A stretch of DNA of 64,000 nucleotides. It comes from Rotaria sp. Silwood1. Taxonomy: Eukaryota; Rotifera; Eurotatoria; Philodinida; Philodinidae. A program made the translations under genes and the position numbers. The notes beneath the pieces were generated by a model. That model did not search any database. It was not told the DNA's origin and worked only from the letters and a program-made list of their open reading frames with translations. Location of the stretch: NCBI GenBank assembly GCA_905250075.1, contig CAJNOP010000044.1, positions 428,390 through 492,389 of the forward strand, in the 5' to 3' direction. Of this stretch, positions 39,301-51,000 are shown in pieces (positions within the stretch are counted from its first letter, which is position 1; every line of letters starts with the position of its first letter).

Positions 39301-42300
39301 TTCTTAGTGGTCAATATCAACATTTGAAATTATTGAAGCAAATTCAAAAAAAAATTATAAAGCTAATATAAATAAAAAATTAAGTAATCTAAATAATGAA
39401 TTAATAATTCATTTAAATGAGTATTCAACTAATTTTGTAAGTTAATTATTTTTTTTTGTTTGTTATTAAATAATAAATAATAAATTATTATCGAAAATAG
39501 ATTCATCATATGAATAAATCTTTAATAAATAATTTAGAAGAAAATTTTTATAAAATAAATATAAAAATCAATAAGAATGAATTTCTTAATCAAGATATTT
39601 CACTTCAAATTGAATTAATTGATGAATATGAACAATCAGAAAAGATCATACTTAATCAAATAGATAATAATCAAATTCATACATTTACTATTGATTCAAT
39701 AAAAGATCTTGAAAAAGTTTTCAGCTTACTTGTTTTTCTTTTTTATCAATATGAGAAAAATAACAAATTTCTATTTTACTCTTTAGTTAAAGAATATCAA
39801 ACTTTCATTAATTGGATCGAATTTAAATAAAGATACTTTATATCAACCAGAATTTATTGAAATATTTCATTCGAAAAGCAATAAAACCTATCGGTTTGAT
39901 TAATCAATGTACAAAAAAATTTTATATTCTTCTTCATTTATTTACTTTCTTTAGTGTCGAATATACTGAAGATGATGTTCTTAATTCTAATAAAAATGAA
40001 TTAATTAAATCCATACAATGTCTTTCTGATATAAATATGCGCGAGACAACACAACCACAAGGAACAATTCCATCAACAATAATAAATTCTACAAATCAAT
40101 CAATGATATCACCATATGAAAAATTACCTGAAAATATTCTCTCAGAAAATGATGAAGAAGATTCCTTCGTACTAAATGATACAAATCCTTCATTAAATTC
40201 TCAAAATCTTGTTCAAGAAATAAATTCATTATCAGAAAAATTAACAAATAGTTCAAGTAGACAAATTCGTCCAGGTGATCGTGTTAAAACTAAAAAGAAA
40301 AAGAAATTTATTGATCATCAAACAATATCATCGTCATATGAATCGAATTCATATCGTCGATCAATTGAAACCATTCAAGAATATCGAAATCGAACTAAAC
40401 CAATACAATTAATTAATAATAGACAAAATTCACAAACAAAATTTGATCAACAACAAACAAGTCTTCTTAGAAACAGACTTCGTTAGTTAAAAATTTATTT
40501 ATCGAAAAATCAAATGAAAAATAAATATTCATGTTACCCGTTTGTTCGCATTACTATCGATAGAGCCCGTCAGATCCCAAATTTTGAGACCTGGACCTAG
40601 TTTGATGAATGTTCTTCGGATCTGAATTCAATGAGAAGACAACAATTTCTAGAATATCATGTCGACTATGACAGGTTTTCCCTGTTAAAATTCAGTTTCA
40701 GTGTATTTTTTAATATTAATCATGATCAGTTTTTTTTCGCTCTGTCCGAAGCTACAATCAAAACTCATGAAATACTAAACACAGGTTTCGGAGTTGGTGG
40801 AAAATTTGTATCTTCTAAGTTTTTTGGACGATCTTTGACATCATGCTATAGAAATTAGTGCATCTCTAGATATAGCACAGTGCTCATAAGTACTGACGAT
40901 ATATCGCCTATAGATTATCAATTTTGAGACCAACTATTGCCGACACTAGATCGAATAGTCTATCGACGGCTTTTTGTCCAATTTGAATTATATTAGTATT
41001 TTATTTTAGATGATGAAAATCAAAAGATTAATCGTCAATTATCCCAACATAAGAATATGAATTCCCGTGAAAATTTATTACCAAATAAAATTTCATCACG
41101 TTCATTAAAACAACAAAAAATAATAAAGAAAAATAAGATATCTAATCATTTATCACTATCAAAATTATCGTCAAACACTCAACAATATTTAAATCAATTA
41201 CAAACAAAAATGATGGATGTCAAAATTCGATCAAATTCTAATATATTTGACAAAAGTCAAAGCAAAAGAAAAGGAAATAGAAATTTACATGCACAGCAAT
41301 TATCAATCAATAAAAAACTAAATAATAATCGTTATAATTATGAAAAGTAAATTTAAAAATACAAAAGAATTCATTTGTCGACAACGAGATTTTGCAAAAC
41401 TAAAATGCATATATCTTTAAATAATGAATTTTCCTAGGTCTAATTTCTATATGTCATACATATTTCAAGTTACTCCTAATATCTTGATAGAACCAGTGTT
41501 AGCGACATGAATCCAAAAAAAGAAGATTAATCAATATTACATTGCATTCCAGTTAAAATAGTCGTGAATTAAGGCAGCATTTTTGAAAACTAAATTATAC
41601 ATTCTGTAGATGATTCTTGAGGTTAAAGAATTCCTATATGTAGAGTCCATCCTGCAATTGTTGAACTTTTCTATCGGTAAACTCAACATTGGTCGAAAGT
41701 AAAAACTATAGAAAAAAACTTCGAAAAAATAAAAAGTGAAATTCTTATAGGAAGATTTTTGAAAGACGTTGAAGCAAGATGTTATTATTGCACAATCAAT
41801 ATCAGCTGATGAGGTGGGATGTGTGGCTGAAGATAAGACACATTTATATTTCCTAATTGCAAATTATCATAATAGAATAAATTCTCATATTTATCGAAAA
41901 TGCTCAACTTTATAGAAACAGTATCATAATTATTGTAGCAAAATAAAAATGTTATGATTGTGAAATAAGAACATCATTTAAGGTCGATGAACCAATGTTT
42001 CAAAGTATTCTTTCATTCTTTATTACTCAATAATAATCCTTAGATGGAAATACAGCTGCTTGTATTTTTAAGTTTCTGAGTGAGAAAATGTTTTAGAAGT
42101 CTCCACTTCAGTTTTCAACATTTTTACTTTCGATCAATGATGAGACAATGCTTTCCGTCTTAAGACAAGAGATTTATTCATTAATATATTTTAATTAGAT
42201 GTGAGTTACAAGAGCCAGCTATTAGATATATTTTTTGTTAAAAAATTTCACAAAAAAATAATGCTTAAAAAGAAATAAAATCGAATGAAGAACGGCATGT

Positions 42301-44160
42301 CCAGTTTAGTCTCATTTCGCTAGTATATTCTTCAAATCAATACACTTCATTAGTTCTTTTTTCAGTTATCTTGCATCAATTACAAAACAACATAAAATCA
42401 ACGATAGATCATACAAAAGAAATGAATTTCATCGATCTTCATTTCCATCAAGTTCAAAACAAATCTGGACAAAAGATCAAAGACAAATATCAAAGATAAA
42501 ACAAAAAAGTCCTGTCAACGATCTAGAAAAAATGTTAACTCGTATTGAAAGTCCAACTCCATCAAATATATCTGGACAAAGTTCTTCCACAAAGACACGC
42601 ACAACTACCTTTGAACAATCAAAAACATCAATTATCTCATCCAATACTTCCGATATTTTATTACAAGAAACTGAATTTCATGATCAAATTCCACTTGAAT
42701 CGACTAGTATCCACAAGAATTCAATAACAAATCGATCGCAAATTGATTATATAAATCCGACTTTAACAACTAAACAAAAAACAGTAACAAAATCAAAAAA
42801 ATCTATTCCTAAAAAAACTCATCAAAATGTCACAAAATCAAATCATTCAATATCAATTTTTTCAAAAAGCGCTCTACCTTATTCACGAATTCAGAACGAT
42901 GTTGCACAAAGACGAATTCGAAATATTTCATCATCTCAAACATCATCAAATCGAATCAATCAAGTTCGTAATAAGAAATCATCAAATATTTCTTCATCAA
43001 CACCTCATAATAATCAAATTTTACATATACCAAATTTATCAACTACTGAATCACATTTCTCTCAATTGACATCAAATCCTATGAAAAATTCAACTCAAAT
43101 TCAAAGTTTCTCAAACCAATTGAGTAAACTTTACACATCAAATCAAACACCATCTGATTCGTTTTCTACATCCATAAATACATACAATGAAACAACAAAA
43201 CATGATCATGTCGAACAATCACAATTAACCATGGATCCAAATTTCAATGAATACAATTTAAAAACAAGCACTGATGATGTTAATGCGTAAGATGATTTAA
43301 TTTTTGCCTTATTATTCTCTCAAAAAAGAAAAACTACTAATCTTTTAGTATAACCATTCATACGACAATAACAAAATCTGATTCGAAAGAAAATTTTATT
43401 CGAAAATCAGTTGATAGTCATGAAAATGAATATTCATTACAAACAAAATTACTAAGATCATCTGATGGAGTAAAAAAATCTTGTAAAAATCATCAAAAAC
43501 ATATATCAAGAATATCTGAAAATATATTAAATACACAAAAATTTATTTCTCAACCATCAAAAGACAATAGGTTACTTTTTTTCATTAAATTTTTAATTAT
43601 TATCGAACGAAATGTTTATTTTCTTTATTAGTGATATTGAATATATTTCAAATTCGTCTTCAAATAAATCAAAATTCGATAAGATTCCATTAGACATCGA
43701 GTTTAACACATTAAATCATACTAATGAAACAAAACAAGCAAATCAAGATATAATATCTAAACAATACCATTCATACATTAATGAATCCTTAATACAAGAA
43801 ACCAAATTTCGACCAGAAACTATTGAATTATCTTCAAAAGATAATCATATATCATCACAATATGCTTTCAAATCTTCATTAAATACATCTTTAGCTAGTA
43901 CTGATAATTCATTAATTTCAACAACAAAACAAAATTATAATTTACCTAATGAAATATCCAATATTATGGAATATCCAACAATATCTACAATTCAACAATC
44001 AACGATAACCAAGACTAATCCTAATTTACCTATTAAACTAATTACAATAGATCATATGAGTACAGTTTATGAAGAATCTGAACCATCTACAAACAGTATT
44101 CTTGATGAATTAACATCATCGATTAGCGAATGCAGTATACATTTTCTAAAAGAATTGTAA
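33353..44160 (+). CDS. Multi-PLAT-domain protein with long disordered tail
   Basis: Twenty-one exons: 33353-33868, 35163-36090, 36166-36361, 36430-36515, 36576-36596, 37589-37887, 37955-38030, 38096-38393, 38561-38631, 38683-38772, 38835-38879, 38941-39137, 39201-39245, 39308-39436, 39501-39716, 39787-39893, 39955-40481, 41010-41346, 42366-43286, 43349-43570, 43632-44160. About 1951 residues, all junctions in phase. PLAT/LH2 domains are beta-sandwiches that bind lipids or protein partners. About six divergent copies are seen, each opening with a strand such as YIIKIKT, YTIQVKTG, GYLIKLKTG, YIIYTRT, FTVSIKTG or FYKINIKI (near residues 305, 455, 587, 714, 878, 1012) and closing with a D-I/Y-x-F strand (for example ANIYRFPLNRLFD). 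Residues 1-300 are charged and helical (LREQYHIEQQLKEEEQRK). From about 1110 to the end the chain is Ser/Asn/Gln/Lys-rich and disordered. No signal peptide or membrane segment, so probably intracellular. The PLAT-array architecture recalls LOXHD1, but the basic tail does not, and I assign no orthology. Confidence 0.85.
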
Positions 44161-45344
44161 CTCATAATAGCCTGCAGTGGTTTTTTTTGACGAAAAGAAA
44201 AAAATAGACCGTTAAAATAAAGAGTTCAGACGCTGACGAGCGAACTACCTCAACTGGCATCCGTCGTTTCACCTCATATTCGGCTCACAGCAATGTCTCA
44301 GTAACATTAGGAAGAAACATTCTTCGTGGGCCTTTGACGTCGAGCTATGACTGGTTTACTGGATTTACGACCAATCTTTGGATACTCCTAGAAAGACCAA
44401 ATAACGAAGTTTTCATCCAAAATTGCGCCCTACAAATAGATCGAATGATTCTTAGAATATTCTGAAAGTTTGTTCCGAGTTTCTAGTTGCTCTCGAATGC
44501 TTTCAGTTTTCTTCAAAAGTGAAGTTACTTTTACAGAGTAAATTTTTGGTGTAAATGAATCATTGATATAAACTCTATCATTCTATTGAATATTGCTACT
44601 TTTAGACTCTTTAAGAAGTATTGGCTCTGTCGTCTTACTCATAACTAACGGTAATAAAACATGCTGAACATGTTGTTCATTGATATCCGTTTCTTGATCA
44701 ATTTTCTTGAATAATAAATAATGTAATTATTCATGTCAAATAGTATTGCATATTTGCGAATAGTTGATTTTCATTTTTCAAATGTTTTCATCAATGAAGT
44801 AAAATATTAGATGAAGTTTATTTCGATTTCTTGTTTTTAATGAAGACTAATCTCAAATGACCACGACTCTTTTCTATTAAATAAAATTCAGATGATCATT
44901 TGATGAGTCAACACTTGTATTAAATGTTTTCGTTCGTTCATCTTTTTTATCAACCACTATGGTCCTCCACTTTCATTATCGTTTCTAGATTTATTAGAAA
45001 ATATTGTAGCCAAATCTGTTGCAATGGCTAAATGTTTATTTAAAAGTATCTCTTTTAAGAAGCTACATTCTCTTTCTATTATATGATCATTCTAATGATA
45101 CTACATAAAATAAAAAACTTGGAACATGAGCAACAAAAAAATACTTCATGATGAATAACAGGATTTGGATTATGAATAATATCTTGAATGAGAATTAACA
45201 AAAAAGTTAGATGAATAACAACAAATCCTGGATAATAAAAACCAAACACCCTGATTATATTATTCAGGAACTTAAGCTAATGAACAAGAAATCATATCAT
45301 AGTCAATAAGAAAAAAAATGATTTTATATGTTCTTTTATTTCTT
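44161..45344. other. Intergenic DNA with possible minus-strand coding remnants
   Basis: On the minus strand, 45096-44955 reads NDHIIERECSFLKEILLNKH and on to SNKSRNDNESGGP before a stop, and about 44705-44590 reads KKIDQETDINEQHVQHVL and on. They are codon-like but not joined by convincing splice sites. They could be pieces of the same decayed gene as the orphan exon at 45345-45458, or chance. Confidence 0.3.
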
Positions 45345-45458
45345 TTATACAGCTTTTAGTTTCTGAACTTCATCAAAAAATTGATCGACGTTGATGTTTC
45401 CTTGATTAAGTGTCAAAGATAATTGATTAATTGCAAATATTAAGTGACCATCTTTCTT
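45345..45458 (-). pseudogene. Orphan terminal exon, unknown gene
   Basis: On the minus strand a good acceptor (TTTTTTGTAG) is followed by 37 open codons, KKDGHLIFAINQLSLTLNQG then NINVDQFFDEVQKLKAV, and a TAA. Composition and frame look like the last exon of a real gene. No matching upstream exon is visible; immediately upstream lies a degenerate repeat element (45506-46468). It could be a gene cut off by that insertion, or an alternative 3' exon of the next minus-strand gene (ZFR), although this sequence is not a known ZFR end. Confidence 0.35.
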
Positions 45459-45505
45459 CTACAAAAAATAAAGATATACATTGTTAATAATAAATTATCA
45501 AAATA

Positions 45506-46468
45506 CAGTCGACGTCAAAAGTATTTCTCCAGTTTTTTGTTTTGAGTCATGTATTAATACTACACAACATTAATTTAATTTCATTATATGTCTATATAAT
45601 AGAGGTCAAGTACTATATATATACACCTGTTTAATATGAAAAACCCTTAAAAATAAAATACAATAAAAAAAATCAAACTTAAGTGCTGAGAAAAAAGATG
45701 AGATAAAAATGCGCAAAATGATAATAAAAATGTTTGGCAGATGTCTTTGTTTTGCAATAGGCATTTGTTTATAGAATTTTCACAGCTTTTATAGAGCTTT
45801 CGACGGCGTATCTTTTGAAAAAAAAATCAAGGTGCTATCATTTCCTTTAGTCGAGATACATGTAAAATATAAAAGTCTTCCGAACATTTTTATTACGTTA
45901 AATACGATTGGAAGATAGCACTATCATGTATGTTTTTTTCATTTCGAGTATGGAAGAAACCATCAGAACAAGTCAATAGAAATTTGTTCTTACAGTTTTT
46001 GTAGAGCTTTTCACGGCACATCTTTTGAAGAAAAAAACCAAGAATTTATCATTTGTCTGTGCAGAGATATTCGCAAAACAAACTATGTTGTAAACATTTT
46101 GGAGCCTTCGGGATTTCAGAGTGTTTAATATTTTGACTATAACACCGTCATTTCTTAATGAAACTGTAAATGTTTTTTTACCATAATGATCAGCGGGAAA
46201 AGCTCTACAAAGTCTAGTAGAAGTTCTTTCTTGATATTTTTCCTTTTGTGTCATAAGAGTACAAATATTGAAATTTCTTCTTACACAGAGAAAAAACATA
46301 TCTCTCTTCATTATTTGATAGTCTGCAATTCGTACTTTACTCCGTATGAAAATCAACGTTTAATTCGTTTGTGAAAAAAGTGACAATTTATTCCTTATCA
46401 TTGTTGTATAAGTTGGTCAATATGAATGGAAACACAGTTAGGTGTCTGGATACTTTTTAGACTACCTG
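45506..46468. mobile_element. Degenerate Tc1/mariner-like element (tentative)
   Basis: The ends show weak inverted similarity: CAGTCGACGTCAAAAGTATT at 45506-45525 against the complement at the right end, CAGGTAGTCTAAAAAGTATC, each flanked by TA (45504-45505, 46469-46470). No transposase frame is intact. Inside are two direct copies of about 85 bp, near 45778-45865 and 45994-46080, both containing CTTTT-TAGAGCTTT and ATCTTTTGAA-AAAAA blocks. The similarity of the ends is partial, so the boundaries are uncertain. Confidence 0.4.
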
Positions 46469-46470
46469 TA

Positions 46471-48056
46471 AATGAATAATGTTTCTTGTGATTTTCAATA
46501 TGAAAACTTACTTTTATTTTTCATTTATTTTTTAATCATGTTTGTTGATATATCAATAATTGATATTCTCGATTGATTATAATAGACATAAACTTTATGT
46601 TAATAGAAACAAAAATTCATTGACATCAATTAAATGAAGAATTTAAATAACTAATTTTTGAAATAAATCATATTAATCAACTTGAAAAAAAGAAAAAAAA
46701 AGTTGATTAAAATTAACTTTCTTTTGAATAACTTACTGATATAATGTTTGAGAAAATTATTTACTAGACATAATCTAACTTATTGTTTCTTTATCCTATT
46801 TACTATATTGCACACACCAACATTATGTTGACATGCCACGACGTAATCTGATCGATCGAGATCGTCAGGTTTTGCTCAATCTACAATATTTAGTAGAGAG
46901 AAGAATTTTATGAATTTTGATGCAAGCCGTTTTCAAAAATATTGAATTCTCGATATTCTATAAGCTTTTTACGCAAAAACACAATATCCATCAATGGGAG
47001 TCCTAATGTGGCTATATTTCGAGAATGACTTAAGCTGACTGAGCTGAAATTTTATATAGATATATGTATCTTGATTAGTCCTACTTACCATAAAATTTTT
47101 GTCCCAAAAATTTGAGTCATTAGGATTTTATGACTCATTGAATAACGCACTTTTTTGGCAACTTTGATGCCTCATAACTTTCGATTGAAATGAGATCGAG
47201 GTCTCAAGCTTTCACCATAGATAGAGCACGGAGAGATGTATCTTCTCTGAAAATTTCGGCTCTCTATATCTTTCTGTTTGACCAAAGACTCCCCTCAAAA
47301 ACGAGTTTTTGATAAAAATGAAGGTTTTCAGAGTCGATTATTTTTTTGCCATATATGAATCAGTTTGGGAACTGATCATTAGATGTTGGAGATACTCTCT
47401 CTGGACTACAACCACATAAAAAATCAGCGTGGGATCTCCAGAAATGGCTTGTACCAGAGATCTTCTTTATGAGGTCTCTATGAGGTCAGTATGAGTTTTA
47501 CATAGTTTTGGCATGCGAGATTCACTTTTATCTTATTTATTGGATCTAGGTCATTTTTGATAGAGAATACGATAGTCATATTGGTATGTATGTACTTCGT
47601 CGAAATACAGATCGTTAAAATTTGATGATGTATCTTTTGGCGAGCTGTTGTTTCACCGGTAAAACTTTCGACGATCTAACATTTCGAAGATGACATTCTC
47701 GATCAATTATATATGGACCATATCGGTTTTCTGATATTTACAGTCTAACGATCAAACTAGTAACTACATTCTCGAAAGACAGCTACTTCATTAGACATGT
47801 CACAATATTATGTGTATCAACACTTTTAGTTCAATGAATTTTCTTATTTTATTTATTTCGTTTAGTTGTCAAAAACAAATATCATGTTGAAATGTATATA
47901 TCACCAATAATAACAATTTTCTATTATAATTTTTTATCATAACAAACAAACAAAAAACAAAGATTTTTTTTTTCCTTCTCTTATTCTAATTCCGTACATT
48001 GTCGTTTTACTCGAACTAAATAAAAATAAAATAAGTTTCTTTAAAAAACAAAAGTC
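46471..48056. other. Intergenic stretch downstream of ZFR
   Basis: Less AT-rich than its surroundings between about 46900 and 47650, which suggests old transposon sequence, but I found no terminal repeats and no coding frame. The ZFR 3' UTR lies at the right-hand edge. Confidence 0.4.
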
Positions 48057-51000
48057 TTAATTACTTTGATCATCCGGATCAGGTAAAGAACGTTTTGATA
48101 ATAAGACCATTAATTGATGAATTTTTGATTGTTCTAGCCATTTTGTTAATTGTCCAAACGACATTAAACGTAAACCTATCTTCAAAAAAAAAACATAGAT
48201 TATTAAAAATAAAAATAAAAATAAAAAAAACAATATATTTTTTCACAAATATGATTGTCCGACTCTCATAGAGTTTCTGTTTTAAGAAAACATTTTCTTG
48301 AAGATGTATAAAAGTATATAACATATGACGTCTTCTATAGATTGTCTGAAAATTCAATTAAGTCTTCTTATAACAGATATAGGAAATGATAAGCAGATAT
48401 TATTAATAAAAAAGATAAATAGATATAGTTATTTATGGCATTTTCAATAAGTATTCTATCTTCTACGTCTTCAATGTTATGTCAAGTTAGGAGTGTTAGA
48501 GTTCTTCAGAATTGAAGAAGAGAGTCGATGATCTCGGAAGTCGATTGGAAAATTTTTCCTAAACTTGATTGGATTTAGGAGAAGAGGTCAAATGTTTGTT
48601 TTTGGAAGCTCAAAACCAAAAGAACAATCAACAGTTGGAACTCTGCTAGAGAAAAACGAAAAGTTTTTCAGATTGAAAGAACATCTTTGAGATAACTCTG
48701 CTTCAAATAGATGTATTGAGAGATATATAATCATTACACAACAACATATGATTACAAAATCTATTCTATATATCAGATATATTGTATAAGTAACCACTTA
48801 TATAATGAGCATTGTTGATTTATGCAACAAATCGAATAAATGTAATTTCATATATCTGTCAGTATTTTATACTAATTCCATGTTATAACTATCAGTTACC
48901 CTATACAGAGCAAAACTAAACATTAGGCTACATATTCTTTCTATCAAGAAGTGTACCACACACCTAAAGAGTTCAAGGATGTAATCAATCAAGCTTATAT
49001 TAATATAGCATCAGAGGAAAGTATTGCACTAGCTTCTATACTCTCATAAACCTAAAAGAAGCGACACATCTTTTTCTTTTTCGAAAAACGAAAACTCTAT
49101 TAAAGTCAAAATGGTATAATCAATATATTTCTTTTATTTACTTGAGCTTCCTGAGTAATATCATTTCTTTCTTGATTTGTTAAATTCTCAAAAACATCTT
49201 TAATTGAATCTGTTGTTACCCAAGGCATACGTAAACCGGGACCATCTAAATATATCAATATAAATCATTATTATTGAAAAAAGGAAATAATCAAATTAAA
49301 ACTAACTTGATAATACTAAACCACCGGAAATATATTCTAAAACACGTCGAAATGCATTCACAGCTGATAATGATGGTGATAAAGTATAGTCAATAAGAAT
49401 TTCAAAAGCCTAGATAATATATTTAAAAAAAAAAGAACTTTATTCAAGAAAATAAAGTAATTATACTTCAGATGATAATGATTTCCAATTTGTTGATACT
49501 TTTGTTTTATAACGTAAACAACGAACTAATGCTGCTGCATATTGTCGAGTACTAACTTGATTCTAATAAATTCATAACAAAAAAAAAAAAAAAAAACTAA
49601 AGTTTTTCATTTCATAAATAGTAAATTTTATTTTTACTTGAAACCATCGAGTTGAATGAATTGAATTTAAGGCATTTAAACAATTTATGTTAGATAAAAG
49701 TTCATTAGATTTATCTAAAGAGATAATTAAATTCTTTAATAATTCTTTGTATAAAGAAAAATATTTACTTTCAGATTTATCTTGTTGTTGTATAGAAAAT
49801 GAAGTAAATGCTATTGAAATATACATCATTCCTTCTTCTGTATTTGTTTGTAATTCTATAGTTTCTTTATCAATTTGATATTGAACTTGAATTTTATCTT
49901 TCCATGTATCCTATTTATTTTTTTTTTGAAAATTTATATTATGATTAAGAGAAAAAAATATATTTTTAATTTTTTTTTTTTTTTTACATCAAAATTATCA
50001 GATAATATGGCTGCAATTGTTTGAAAAAGTTTTTTTGTTGGCCATTCTGCACAAATAACAACAATATGAAATAAACGATCAGTTTTAATTATTAAACTTT
50101 TTCCAAGTAAACCAATACGAGATACACCAATTAATGGTGATTGATTACTAAACAATAGAATTAAAATAAAAAAAGTTTTTTTTTACTCAGAAAAAAAAAA
50201 GAAGTAAAAATTCAAATTTACGGATTTGTTTCAGATGTAGAAGAATTAGTAATGATTGATGATGTATTCGATGTTTGAAGTTGTTCTGAACAAGATTTTA
50301 AAGCTGATTCAACAGTACTAACATATTGTTCAATAATGTTAAGCTAAAATATCAGAAAAAAATTTACAGAATAGAACAAAAAATTGTTCATGTGTTTATT
50401 GATAAGAAGATAAAGTTTATAAAACATTTATATCGATTGATAGAAAAAAAAACATTCTTTTCAGAAGGTATTTATCAAAAAGAGACACGGATGATCATTA
50501 TGTGTGTCGTTTCCTTGATAAACATGTTATAAAAATAAATTATGTACGATTTGAAAAAGGAGAAAGACTATCTTTTCTTAGAGAAAGTTTTCTAACGACT
50601 GGTAATAGGAACGATATTTTGTATTAGTACTTTTCCATCATTATCATCTATATTGTGAAAGTCTTGATGAAAAATTTTCACTCATTTTTCGGCTATCCAA
50701 AGACAACTGATTAGAGTCCGAATCAGAATTTTTTGCTTTTTCCTAATATATGTTCAAATTTTGCTTCTACCCTAAGAATTAGCAACTATTAGTAAACTTT
50801 ATAAAAAATTCCAAAAATGTATCTGTAGAAAAGAAAATAGCTATTTTAATGTAACCTTTAGTTTGTGTCTTAGTATAGCTTCAACTAAACATTGGTGTAG
50901 AGCACTACATCCTATACAAAATAAGATATTACACCATAAACAAAATCTCATATGCATCTCTACTTCAGAGTTAGTTTCTATGACAATCGACATTATTAAA

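Noticed and set aside
40560..40990. Possible homology between this intron and 44280-44460
   Set aside because: Only a few short shared words (for example ATTTTGAGACC occurs twice here); not enough for a repeat family by eye.
33353..44160. Naming the PLAT gene LOXHD1
   Set aside because: PLAT arrays alone do not show orthology, and the tail and N-terminus differ.
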